NCBI GenBank assembly: GCA_041653955.1
Contig: JBAZEH010000011.1
Span: forward strand, 1 to 42,685
From: UBA1562 sp041653955
GTDB taxonomy: Bacteria > Omnitrophota > Gorgyraeia > Gygaellales > Profunditerraquicolaceae
Reading direction: 5' to 3'
Length of the DNA: 42,685 nt
Shown here in pieces: positions 16,821 to 24,719 of this stretch. Made by a program: the position numbers and the translations under genes. The stretch's first letter is position 1. Each line of letters starts with the position of its first letter. The notes below the pieces were generated by a model. That model was not told the DNA's origin and did not search any database. It saw only the letters and a list, made by a program, of their open reading frames with translations.

Positions 16821-17860
16821 TTAAAATAACTTTCATTCTCCCTGACCCAGCCAAGGAGCTTCTTTATCCCTTCGGAAACCCTTATCTTTATCTTCCAGTC
16901 AAGGGAGTTGCGCACTTTAGAGGTATCCGTAATATACACCTTCTGGTCAGAAGGCCTCCAGCCTGAAAAATTCACATTCGGCTTCCTGCCGGTCAATGAT
17001 TCCAGCTCCTCCAGGAATTCAAGGAGCGATATGGTATTCTCCGGCCCTCCTCCTATATTAAAGAGCCCTCTCTCCATATCGCTGTTAATGAAGCGGTTGA
17101 ACGCGTCCACCAGGTCATCGGCATAAAGCATATCGCGCACCTGCTTTCCGTCTCCGTAAATGGTGATCGGCCGGTCAAAAAGGTTGGCGATAATAAACCA
17201 GGCTACCCACCCCTGATCCTCAAAACCGAACTGGCGCGTGCCGTAAGTGCACGACATCCGGAATACGCCTGTTTTCATCTTATAGATATGGCTGTACTCC
17301 TGGACATACAGGTCGCCTACAAGCTTGGATACACCGTAAGGGGTATGCCCCGTAAGGTCGGTGCTCATGGATTCGGATACCCCGGATATATCTTTATATA
17401 CGTACCTCTTCTCCTTCTCCGCAAGCTCTATCTTATCCACATTCTCCCCATAAACCTTATTCGTTGAGCAATAGATGACTATTGTATCTTTTGACCTCTT
17501 CCGCGCCCCTTCAAGGACATTAAGGGTACCGAAAGCGTTTATGCTGAAATCTTCTTTGGGCATGCGCACGCTGGAGGGGACGCCTGGCTGTCCGGCGGTA
17601 TGGATAACCACATCTACCCCCTTGCCGATCGCGCGCGCCACATCCCTGTCATCGCGCACATCGCCTTTTATCCGCTCTATATTCCTGAATTTTTTCAGAT
17701 AATTCCAATTATACTCAACAGACCCCTTATCATACCCGAATATCTTAGAGCGCATAAGGTTATCCAGGACGATGATCTTATTGTTAGTGTTATCCGTAGC
17801 AAAGAATTCCGCGCAGTGGCTCCCTACGAGCCCGGCGCCGCCTGTGATCAATATCCTCAT
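16817..17860 (-). CDS. NAD-dependent nucleotide-sugar epimerase (CDP-paratose 2-epimerase-like)
   Basis: This extended SDR of 347 residues has TGGAGLVGSH at the N-terminus, CSTNKVYGEN, and catalytic YGVSK within HTPYGVSKLVGD. The block FRMSCTYGTRQFGFEDQGW and the insertion between VYGEN and YGVSK resemble CDP-paratose 2-epimerase (RfbE/TyvE) more than GalE. The true sugar is unknown, since no CDP-glucose genes (rfbF, rfbG) are present here. The adjacent gmhB suggests a possible heptose link. It lies 31 bp after the aminotransferase and overlaps gmhB by 4 bp. Confidence 0.85.
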   Translation of the reverse strand: MRILITGGAGLVGSHCAEFFATDNTNNKIIVLDNLMRSKIFGYDKGSVEYNWNYLKKFRNIERIKGDVRDDRDVARAIGKGVDVVIHTAGQPGVPSSVRMPKEDFSINAFGTLNVLEGARKRSKDTIVIYCSTNKVYGENVDKIELAEKEKRYVYKDISGVSESMSTDLTGHTPYGVSKLVGDLYVQEYSHIYKMKTGVFRMSCTYGTRQFGFEDQGWVAWFIIANLFDRPITIYGDGKQVRDMLYADDLVDAFNRFINSDMERGLFNIGGGPENTISLLEFLEELESLTGRKPNVNFSGWRPSDQKVYITDTSKVRNSLDWKIKIRVSEGIKKLLGWVRENESYFK

Positions 17861-17891
17861 TTTAACCTTTCTCCTTTCTTAATAAATACCC

Positions 17892-19010
17892 TTATCCTAA
17901 AAAACCTTTTATCAAGGTAACGATATACCCCTTCTCCTCATCCGTCAGGTCCGGGTGAACCGGTATCGCTATGGTCTGGCGCGACCCTCTTTCGGATTCG
18001 GGGAGATCCCCCCTCTTATAACCGAGATACCGGAAACACTTCTGCAGGTGCAGAGGCACCGGATAAAAAACGCGCGCGTCTATCCCTTTGGCTGTAAGAT
18101 ACTCTAACAGTTTATCTCTTAAGCTATCCACCCGCAGGACATATTGATGATAAATATGGCTGGTATATTCCGGCACAAAGGGGGTCTTGACATTGACACC
18201 CCGCAGCATCCGGTTAAAATACGCGGCGTTATCCTGCCTGGCCTTATTCCAGGAATCAAGATACTTCAATTTCACTTTTAAAACAGCTGCCTGTATGCCG
18301 TCCATCCTGTTATTATGCCCCAGGACCAGATGATAATACCTGTCTTTATTCCCCTGGTTCCTCAACAGCCTTAGCTTCTCTGCTACCCTTTTATTATTAG
18401 TAAGCACCATCCCGGCATCGCCGAATGCCCCGAGGTTTTTTCCGGGGAAAAAACTCACAGAGCCGCAATCTCCGATACTCCCGGCTTTCCTGCCTTTATA
18501 TTCAGCTCCGAATGCCTGCGCGGTATCCTCTACCACCTTCAACTTATATTTTCCGGCTATCCTCATAATAGCGCCCATATCCGCGCACTGGCCGTAAAGG
18601 TGCACGGGTACCACTGCCTTTGCCTTCCTCCCGGGGCCTTTCTTACATACCTTCTCTATACTTTCCGCGGATATATTGTAAGTATCCGGGTCTATATCCG
18701 CGAATACCGGTATAGCGCCCATAGCGGCTATAGCCCCGGCAGTGGCGTAATATGTGAATGCCGGGCATATCACGCTGTCCCCGCTTTTGATACCCAGCGC
18801 CAAAAGTGAAAGCCTGATAGCATCAGTGCCGTTACATACTCCGACGGCATAATTTACTCCGCAATACCTTTGCGCGTCGCGCTCAAATTCATCAACCTCG
18901 CTGCCCAGGATAAAATTATTATTATCCATTACGCGCCTTACCGCATCTTCCAGTTCAGCGCGTATGGGAGCGGCCTGCTTCTTTAAATCAAGCATCGGTA
19001 TCCTGTTCAT
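17892..19010 (-). CDS. DegT/DnrJ/EryC1/StrS sugar aminotransferase
   Basis: This PLP-dependent aminotransferase (372 residues) probably converts a keto nucleotide sugar to an amino sugar. The fold-type I features are visible: GTDAIRLSLLAL, VEDTAQAFGAEYKG (D162 contacts PLP) and SFFPGKNLGAFGDAG with the Schiff-base Lys191. Family members such as WecE, PglE and WbpE act on dTDP- or UDP-keto sugars; specificity cannot be set from sequence. The next gene is an epimerase and the window also has dTDP-4-keto sugar synthesis. ATG at 19010 is 18 bp after the GT9 stop. Confidence 0.9.
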   Translation of the reverse strand: MNRIPMLDLKKQAAPIRAELEDAVRRVMDNNNFILGSEVDEFERDAQRYCGVNYAVGVCNGTDAIRLSLLALGIKSGDSVICPAFTYYATAGAIAAMGAIPVFADIDPDTYNISAESIEKVCKKGPGRKAKAVVPVHLYGQCADMGAIMRIAGKYKLKVVEDTAQAFGAEYKGRKAGSIGDCGSVSFFPGKNLGAFGDAGMVLTNNKRVAEKLRLLRNQGNKDRYYHLVLGHNNRMDGIQAAVLKVKLKYLDSWNKARQDNAAYFNRMLRGVNVKTPFVPEYTSHIYHQYVLRVDSLRDKLLEYLTAKGIDARVFYPVPLHLQKCFRYLGYKRGDLPESERGSRQTIAIPVHPDLTDEEKGYIVTLIKGFLG

Positions 19011-19028
19011 TTAAACCTCTCTCCTTCT

Positions 19029-20099
19029 TTATAATAAACCGGCGGCTGCCTTAAACGCGGAATCTACATCAATGGTTTCCAGGCACTCTTTATTCTTCAG
19101 GCAGGCGGAAAGATGAAAATTCAGGTAACATGGGCTGCAATCAAGCCCCTTTCTGATGACGGCATGTCTTCTTTTATCAACAGGATAGGGGCCGTATACT
19201 TTCGGGTCTACCGGACCGAAGAAAGATAATGTTTTTTTACCCAACGCTACCGCGATATGCAGCGGTCCGCCGTCATTGGTGATCATAAGGTTAACGCGCC
19301 CCACCACAGCGGTCAGCCCGCCCAGGCTCAATCTGCCTGTTAAATCCAGGGGTTTCTCGCGCATATTGCTTATCATCTCATCGGCAATAGGCCTCTCCGG
19401 GCTATCGCCTAATATGATTATCCTGGCCTTATACTCCGCGGCGATCCTGTCTGCAAGCTCCGCGAACTTGCGGGCAGGCCAATGTTTCAGGCGGGCATCC
19501 TTACCCCAGCTCGCGCCGGCTCCGGGGGCCACCCCGACCACAAGGTCATTATCGGTTATCCCGCCGTTTTTAAGGATACCCGAAGCTATCCCCTTATCGT
19601 CTTCAGACAGGAAAAGTTCCAGGTTGAGGTTATTCGGCGTTATCTGAAGCGGCCTCAAAAGCCCAAGATAATATTCTACGGCATGTTTATCACTGTATCC
19701 TTCAATATCTATCCTGTCGGTAAGGAACCGTCCCCGGCCTTTATAGTTAAAACCGATACGCCTTTTTATCCCTGCCAGGGATGCTATTAAACTATAGCGG
19801 TGGTCAAGAGAAAAGTCAAGAAGCACGTCAAATTTCTCCCTCCTGATATCCCGCACTAAATTTAATGACCTGCTTATCCCCTTCCATAATGACCTTCGGT
19901 ATATCTTCTTAAGGTCCCCCCTTGATAAGGCGAATATCCTGTATAAACAGGGGTTAGCGGAGAGCATATCCCTTACCCGCTCATTACACCAGTAAGCTAT
20001 AAGGCTCTGCGGCTCGCTATCCTTTATGGCCCTGATCACAGGGGTAGTGAATAAAATATCACCGATACCGAAGGGGTTTACTATAAGGAACTTTCTCAA
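19029..20099 (-). CDS. GT9 lipopolysaccharide heptosyltransferase-family protein
   Basis: This 356-residue protein begins with FLIVNPFGIGDILFTTPVIRAI, the GT9 signature, and has VGVAPGAGASWGKDARLKHW and ITNDGGPLHIAVALGKKTLSFFG in the donor-binding half. The C-terminal Cys-containing tail (GLDCSPCYLNFHLSACLKN) is common in WaaF/WaaQ-like proteins. It probably adds heptose or a related sugar to an LPS core-like acceptor on the cytoplasmic face. The start is TTG at 20099 with GAGG 5 bp before it; it overlaps the upstream stop (TTGA), a coupling arrangement. It is one of two GT9 genes flanking mannose-1-phosphate guanylyltransferase. Confidence 0.9.
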   Translation of the reverse strand: MRKFLIVNPFGIGDILFTTPVIRAIKDSEPQSLIAYWCNERVRDMLSANPCLYRIFALSRGDLKKIYRRSLWKGISRSLNLVRDIRREKFDVLLDFSLDHRYSLIASLAGIKRRIGFNYKGRGRFLTDRIDIEGYSDKHAVEYYLGLLRPLQITPNNLNLELFLSEDDKGIASGILKNGGITDNDLVVGVAPGAGASWGKDARLKHWPARKFAELADRIAAEYKARIIILGDSPERPIADEMISNMREKPLDLTGRLSLGGLTAVVGRVNLMITNDGGPLHIAVALGKKTLSFFGPVDPKVYGPYPVDKRRHAVIRKGLDCSPCYLNFHLSACLKNKECLETIDVDSAFKAAAGLL

Positions 20100-21139
20100 A
20101 GCAGCCTCTTTAAATTCTTCTTTTTCAGGATGCCGACTATCCCCCTGACATCCTGGCTCTTATCTTTACGGCATACCAGTAACGCGTCAGGCGTATCCAC
20201 TATGATGATATCCTTAAGCCCGACAGTGGCTATCATACGCTTCCCTGGCCATACCATAGTGCCGCTGCTGCCTATATCTATCACATCTCCTCTAAAGAGA
20301 TTGCCTTTGTTGTCTTTCCCGGATATCTCGCCCAACGCCTCCCAGCTGCCTACATCAACCCATCCGCAATCTAACGGCAAAAGAGCCATATTCCGCGACT
20401 TCTCCATAATGGCGTAATCCAGCGATATAGATGGGAGCTTACTCCAGAGGCGCGGCATATCTTTCTTGCTTTTTATGCGTTTTATGACACCGTACGCCCC
20501 GGGCATAGACTTCCTGATCTCATCCAGCATACTCCGCGCGCTAAAAATAAATATCCCGCTATTCCAGTAATAACCTCCATCCCTGATCAATTTGCGCGCT
20601 CTATCAGGCCCGGGCTTCTCTATAAATTGAGCTACACGGTAAATATACCCCTCTTTTTTCCCTTTCTTCATATATCCGTATCCGGTTTCAGGCCTGACAG
20701 GGGTGACCCCGAGAGAAACTATATAACCTTTTTTTGCGGCGGCTATACCCCTTTTCAACAGCCTCCTGAACTTTACCGCGTCCTTTATAAAATGGTCGCT
20801 GGGAAGGACCACCATAACAGGATCGCCAGCCTCGGAATTAGCGATAAGCCCGGATAGCGCTGCTATGGGCGCGAATGTGCTTTTGCTTTCAGGCTCAAGG
20901 AAAATATTACCATAGGGTATATTCAACCCCTTAAGGCACTCCTTTATATTTTCTCCGTAAGCCCTGCCTGAAGCTATATGTATGTTCTTCCTTTTGATCA
21001 GATAGCCTATCCTGGCTACGGTATCCTCTATCATAGGCCTCGCTGAACAAACATTAAGGAATTGTTTCGGTTTCAAGATACGGCTCAAAGGCCAGAAGCG
21101 TGTCCCGGTCCCACCGGCTAAAATAATAGCGTGATCCAT
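20096..21139 (-). CDS. manC: Mannose-1-phosphate guanylyltransferase
   Basis: The enzyme makes GDP-mannose from mannose-1-phosphate and GTP. IILAGGTGTRFWPLSR with KPKQFL at residues 5-28, VVLPSDHFI, FIEKPGP, YYWNSGIFIF and SLDYAIMEKS are diagnostic. At 347 residues it is the short monofunctional form without the C-terminal phosphomannose isomerase domain. GDP-mannose could feed mannosyl or deoxysugar steps in the glycan, or a GDP-heptose route. It is inserted between two GT9 genes and overlaps one of them. Confidence 0.95.
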   Translation of the reverse strand: MDHAIILAGGTGTRFWPLSRILKPKQFLNVCSARPMIEDTVARIGYLIKRKNIHIASGRAYGENIKECLKGLNIPYGNIFLEPESKSTFAPIAALSGLIANSEAGDPVMVVLPSDHFIKDAVKFRRLLKRGIAAAKKGYIVSLGVTPVRPETGYGYMKKGKKEGYIYRVAQFIEKPGPDRARKLIRDGGYYWNSGIFIFSARSMLDEIRKSMPGAYGVIKRIKSKKDMPRLWSKLPSISLDYAIMEKSRNMALLPLDCGWVDVGSWEALGEISGKDNKGNLFRGDVIDIGSSGTMVWPGKRMIATVGLKDIIIVDTPDALLVCRKDKSQDVRGIVGILKKKNLKRLL

Positions 21140-22123
21140 CTATATTTTTAAGGCCTCCTTTGCCCTTTTGAATACCTCATCTACGGTTATATGTGTAAGA
21201 TCATCCCTCTCTATTACAGTATGTCCAACGCCCCAGGGGCCCCATCTTCCCGGGTTCTTCCCCGGCATATCATTCCTGAAAAGCGCCAATACCTTTGTGC
21301 CCACGGCGCAGGCAAGGTGCACCGGCCCGCTATCTGCCGATATAAGTAAACTGCACCTTTTTAATACCCCGGCCAGTTGCATAAGAGTGGTTTTTCCAGT
21401 CAAGTCCAGAGGATTAACGCCCGCGGCAGAAAATATCCCCGAGCCCCTATCCATCCCTTCCCTCTTCCCGACTATAACCAGCCTCACTCCGGCTAATCCG
21501 GACAACCTGTCGGATAATTCGCGAAAACTCGTTATCGGCCACTCCTTTACAGGGTCGCTTGTCCAGGGGTGCAGGGCAACAATCTTATCGCTTTCTTTTA
21601 AAGAAAACGCGTCCAAAAGGCCGCAGCTATCCTTTTCATTTACCGTTAAAAGAATTCCTTTATCTTCGGTACGCGCTCCGATAAGGGATACCAGTTCCAG
21701 GTTATATTCTACTTCGTGCCTTTCGCCAAGATGCTTCCTGTCTTCTATTTTATGCGTAAGCAGGAAAGCTGATTTCCTGTCATATCCTGCCCTCACAGGT
21801 ATGCCGGATAAATATGTTATGATATTGAAATCCTTATCCGGGTTTAACATCACGGCGATATCTATTTTTTTCTTTCTAAGCGCGCTTATTAAACGTATCT
21901 TTTCTGCTATTGAGCGGCTCCCCCTGCCCCACTCAATTATCTCATCTATAAAAGAGACCCTCTCTGCCAGCTCTTTTACCGAAGGATCAACGGCAGCGGT
22001 CAGCGCTGCCCCCCTGAAGGACTCCTTTAACGCGCGCATAGCGGGTATATTGAGGAGGAACTCACCGAACCTGTCATTACGCAATACAAGTATATTTTTA
22101 ACCGTATCACTATTTATCCGCAT
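21140..22123 (-). CDS. GT9 heptosyltransferase-family protein
   Basis: This second GT9 protein (327 residues) opens VKNILVLRNDRFGEFLLNIPAM. In its C-terminal half it has IVALHPWTSDPVKEW and SADSGPVHLACAVGTKVLALF, as in heptosyltransferases. It is shorter and more diverged than its neighbour, so it may use a different acceptor or position. Its stop (TAG) directly abuts the ATG of the guanylyltransferase gene, and its start lies 14 bp inside the O-antigen-ligase gene. Function at the inner membrane in core or glycolipid assembly is inferred. Confidence 0.88.
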   Translation of the reverse strand: MRINSDTVKNILVLRNDRFGEFLLNIPAMRALKESFRGAALTAAVDPSVKELAERVSFIDEIIEWGRGSRSIAEKIRLISALRKKKIDIAVMLNPDKDFNIITYLSGIPVRAGYDRKSAFLLTHKIEDRKHLGERHEVEYNLELVSLIGARTEDKGILLTVNEKDSCGLLDAFSLKESDKIVALHPWTSDPVKEWPITSFRELSDRLSGLAGVRLVIVGKREGMDRGSGIFSAAGVNPLDLTGKTTLMQLAGVLKRCSLLISADSGPVHLACAVGTKVLALFRNDMPGKNPGRWGPWGVGHTVIERDDLTHITVDEVFKRAKEALKI

Positions 22124-23336
22124 ATATGAATTTCCTGAAAGCTAATGCCATACCCGCGCTATACCAGAATATCACGGCTACCCTGGAATAATAGAGGCTG
22201 CTCTCGGTGAGGCCGTTAACCAGGAATGCCGCCAGGCAGGCTATAAGGGATAAAAGGAATACTTTTAAATACCTGTCATCTAGATTCTTATATATCCTTG
22301 CCGATTTCGCGAACAGCGCCCAAAGGAGCCAAAGGAATATCCCAAGGCTTACCAGCCCTGTCTCCCCTGCCATATGGATAAAATTATTGTGCGCGTACAT
22401 ATAATCCTTGGTAACGACTCCGCGGTATTCCACAACCTCCCTGTATCTGCCGTAATTCTTCATATAGGTATTTACGCCTACGCCTATGAACGGATGGTCC
22501 TTTATCATATGCGCTGAATTCCGGTAAACCGCTATCCTGTCGTCGTTACAAACAAACCTTAATGGGTTATACTCAACGCTCTTTGCCCACTCCTTAACGG
22601 CCCTGGGGGCTATAAAAGGAGAGATGAGCGCAAGTACGATCATAAATACGATAATCTTCTTCTTCTTCATTACCAGGGCAGGCAATAATATTGCTATATA
22701 AACCGCCAGGAGCGTGGGCCTTGAATAAGTAAGCAGCACGGCTATCAGGGTAATCAGGCTTAATAAAAACATAACCGCCTTCTTTCTGCCTTCAAAATAA
22801 TACAGCGACAGCCCGAATAAAAGGGGCGCTAAAGCGCTCAAGTATATACCGAGAATATTGGAATCCTTGAATGAAGCAGTGGCCCTCACCATACCAAGGT
22901 TAACAACAGGCTCATACCCCCTGATAAAATCTCTCCCCGTAGCCACCTGCCATATTGAATCCATGGAAGCCATCATAAGCCCGGCGAGAACGGCGATGAA
23001 TATCCTTTCCAGGTGCCTGCGGTCCCTCAATTCCTGCACCATAATAAAAAGTATCATGATATACCTGGCCAGTTTAAAAAGCCCCTTGAGGCTGTCATTA
23101 AGGTCTATAGTATTAATGAACGAAAAACAGGCGGCCAGAAAGAAAAACAGCAAAACAAGGTTTAATCCCGTCTTCGGGAACAAGAGTTCTCTTTTTAACG
23201 CCTTCTTTGCCAGGAACCCGGCTATCAAAAACCCTTCTATCGTGCTTAATAGCGCAGGGGCTATAGACATAAAGAAAGGGAGTGCGATTATCGCCCAATA
23301 CGTCAGGCCATCAAAAAATCTTATTGCTCTTGCCAT
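22110..23336 (-). CDS. waaL: O-antigen ligase/polymerase family membrane protein
   Basis: This 408-residue polytopic protein has about ten hydrophobic segments and a long periplasmic-type loop near residues 250-320. Its YRNSAHMIKDHPFIGVGVNTY segment is the Wzy_C/WaaL signature, and an Arg-rich stretch and YAHNNFIHMAGETGLVSLG follow. Members ligate O-antigen to lipid A-core or polymerise repeat units at the periplasmic face. Sequence alone does not decide between ligase and polymerase. The neighbouring GT9 and GT2 genes favour an LPS-like role. There is no flippase in the window. Confidence 0.85.
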   Translation of the reverse strand: MARAIRFFDGLTYWAIIALPFFMSIAPALLSTIEGFLIAGFLAKKALKRELLFPKTGLNLVLLFFFLAACFSFINTIDLNDSLKGLFKLARYIMILFIMVQELRDRRHLERIFIAVLAGLMMASMDSIWQVATGRDFIRGYEPVVNLGMVRATASFKDSNILGIYLSALAPLLFGLSLYYFEGRKKAVMFLLSLITLIAVLLTYSRPTLLAVYIAILLPALVMKKKKIIVFMIVLALISPFIAPRAVKEWAKSVEYNPLRFVCNDDRIAVYRNSAHMIKDHPFIGVGVNTYMKNYGRYREVVEYRGVVTKDYMYAHNNFIHMAGETGLVSLGIFLWLLWALFAKSARIYKNLDDRYLKVFLLSLIACLAAFLVNGLTESSLYYSRVAVIFWYSAGMALAFRKFIYADK

Positions 23337-23340
23337 ATCT

Positions 23341-24018
23341 TCAATCCGTAAAACGGTATCTGATTATGCTCCTTATCGCAGCGATACCGTCCCTGCACCT
23401 TATCTTTTTACCCTGCGAATAGCTGCGCGGCTGATAGGAAACAGGGACCTCTATTATACGCAGGCCCTTTTTCGCGGCCTTAGCCACTATCTCTGTTTCT
23501 ATGGTAAAACTCTGCTCGCGCAGATTAAGCGCGTTTATAATATCCCTGCGAAAGAGTTTATAGCAGGTAAAACAGTCATTTAGCTTAACCTTGAATAAAA
23601 GGTTCAACAGGACCGTCAGGAGCCTGTTGCCTAAGCGGTGTACCAATAACCCATGGTAACCTTTGGTAAACCTGGCCCCCAGCACTATATCGGCGTTATT
23701 TTCTTTCATCGCCGCCATCAACTTCAGGTAATCCGCCGGATCATACTCCAGGTCCGCGTCCTGTATGACCACAAATTCGCCTTGCGCATGCGAGAGGCCC
23801 GTGAGGAACGCGGCGCCCTTACCCCTGTTACTGCTGTGGTGTATGACCTTAAGGTTATTGTGCCTGATATCCCCCAGGATCTTCTCTGTTCCGTCGCTGG
23901 AGCCGTCATTCACCGCTATTATCTCCTTGTCAATATCAACGGCGTTGATCCTCTCTAATATCTGCCTTATGGTGCCTGCTTCATTGTAAACCGGGACTAT
24001 CACTGAAAGTAGCGGCAT
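23341..24018 (-). CDS. GT2 glycosyltransferase (DPMS-like, soluble)
   Basis: This 225-residue GT-A domain protein has LSVIVPVYNEAGTIRQIL, IAVNDGSSDGTEKIL and the metal-binding VIQDADLEYDP. VLGARFTKG and KAAKKGLRIIEVPVSYQPR are typical of DPM-synthase-like GT2 proteins. It lacks C-terminal membrane helices, so it is probably peripheral to the membrane. It may make a polyprenyl-phosphate sugar used by the nearby GT-C-like membrane protein; that link is inference from gene order. The 3 bp spacing to the next GT2 suggests they work together. Confidence 0.87.
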   Translation of the reverse strand: MPLLSVIVPVYNEAGTIRQILERINAVDIDKEIIAVNDGSSDGTEKILGDIRHNNLKVIHHSSNRGKGAAFLTGLSHAQGEFVVIQDADLEYDPADYLKLMAAMKENNADIVLGARFTKGYHGLLVHRLGNRLLTVLLNLLFKVKLNDCFTCYKLFRRDIINALNLREQSFTIETEIVAKAAKKGLRIIEVPVSYQPRSYSQGKKIRCRDGIAAIRSIIRYRFTD

Positions 24019-24020
24019 AT

Positions 24021-24719
24021 TTATCCTCTGATCCTCCTGACTATAGCCCAGGTATATACCCTAAGGTACCCAGGCAGCAATTTTACCATATTAAAACTTG
24101 ATTTTCCTTTAGTCCTCTCCTTCCAAACCGTAGGGAGTTCCGTCAGTTTAAAACCCAGGTAATACGCCTTTAAGGCCAGCTCCATTGATATTTCAAACCC
24201 CTTAGACCGGATATCTATCTTATCCAGCACGCTCTTCCTGTACATCTTAAAGGCATTGGCTACATCATGCACGGGTATACCTGTAAGGAAACGCATTGAC
24301 CAGCCTACAAAACAGGAGAAAAACCCTTTTATCCTGGAGCCGCCCATGCGGGAGCCTCCGTTAATATACCTGGCTCCGCAGACAACATCATAACCTTCAT
24401 TTATCTTCCTGAACATCTCCTTGACCGTATTCAGGTCATCGCAAAGGTCGGCCATTACCGGCACAACCGCTTCAGAGCTATTATTTGCAAACCCGGCCTT
24501 GATAGCGTTAGCAAATCCCCTTTCTCCGGGATTATCTACCCGCCTGATATTCGGATAACGGCGGGAAGCCTCGTCAATAAGCGCCGCGGTTGAATCGGTA
24601 GAATGGTCATTGACTATTACCAGCTCATGGGGGATATCAAGGATAGCCTCCATTTTATTTATCACGTCCGTTATATTATCCTGTTCGTTATGCGCCGGGA
24701 TTACTATAGTAAGTTTCAT
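24021..24719 (-). CDS. GT2 glycosyltransferase (DPMS-like)
   Basis: This protein of 232 residues has the GT2 start LTIVIPAHNEQDNITDVI, IVNDHSTDSTAALID and PVMADLCDDLNTVKEMF, where the usual DAD motif is replaced by MADLCDD. VCGARYING and LTELPTVWKERTKG are shared with dolichyl-phosphate mannosyltransferase-like enzymes. It is coupled to the membrane protein upstream by an ATGA overlap. The altered DxD could mean a different metal ligand set, since the aspartates are present one turn away. Donor and acceptor unknown. Confidence 0.85.
   Translation of the reverse strand: MKLTIVIPAHNEQDNITDVINKMEAILDIPHELVIVNDHSTDSTAALIDEASRRYPNIRRVDNPGERGFANAIKAGFANNSSEAVVPVMADLCDDLNTVKEMFRKINEGYDVVCGARYINGGSRMGGSRIKGFFSCFVGWSMRFLTGIPVHDVANAFKMYRKSVLDKIDIRSKGFEISMELALKAYYLGFKLTELPTVWKERTKGKSSFNMVKLLPGYLRVYTWAIVRRIRG

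Noticed and set aside
21168..22145. Long open frame (325 codons) on the plus strand opposite a GT9 gene.
   Set aside because: It is the antisense shadow of a clear GT9 gene; it shows low-complexity Ser/Leu-rich translation and no family motifs.
22858..23583. Plus-strand open frame of 241 codons across the WaaL and GT2 genes.
   Set aside because: It spans the ends of two well-supported minus-strand genes and has no recognisable domain.
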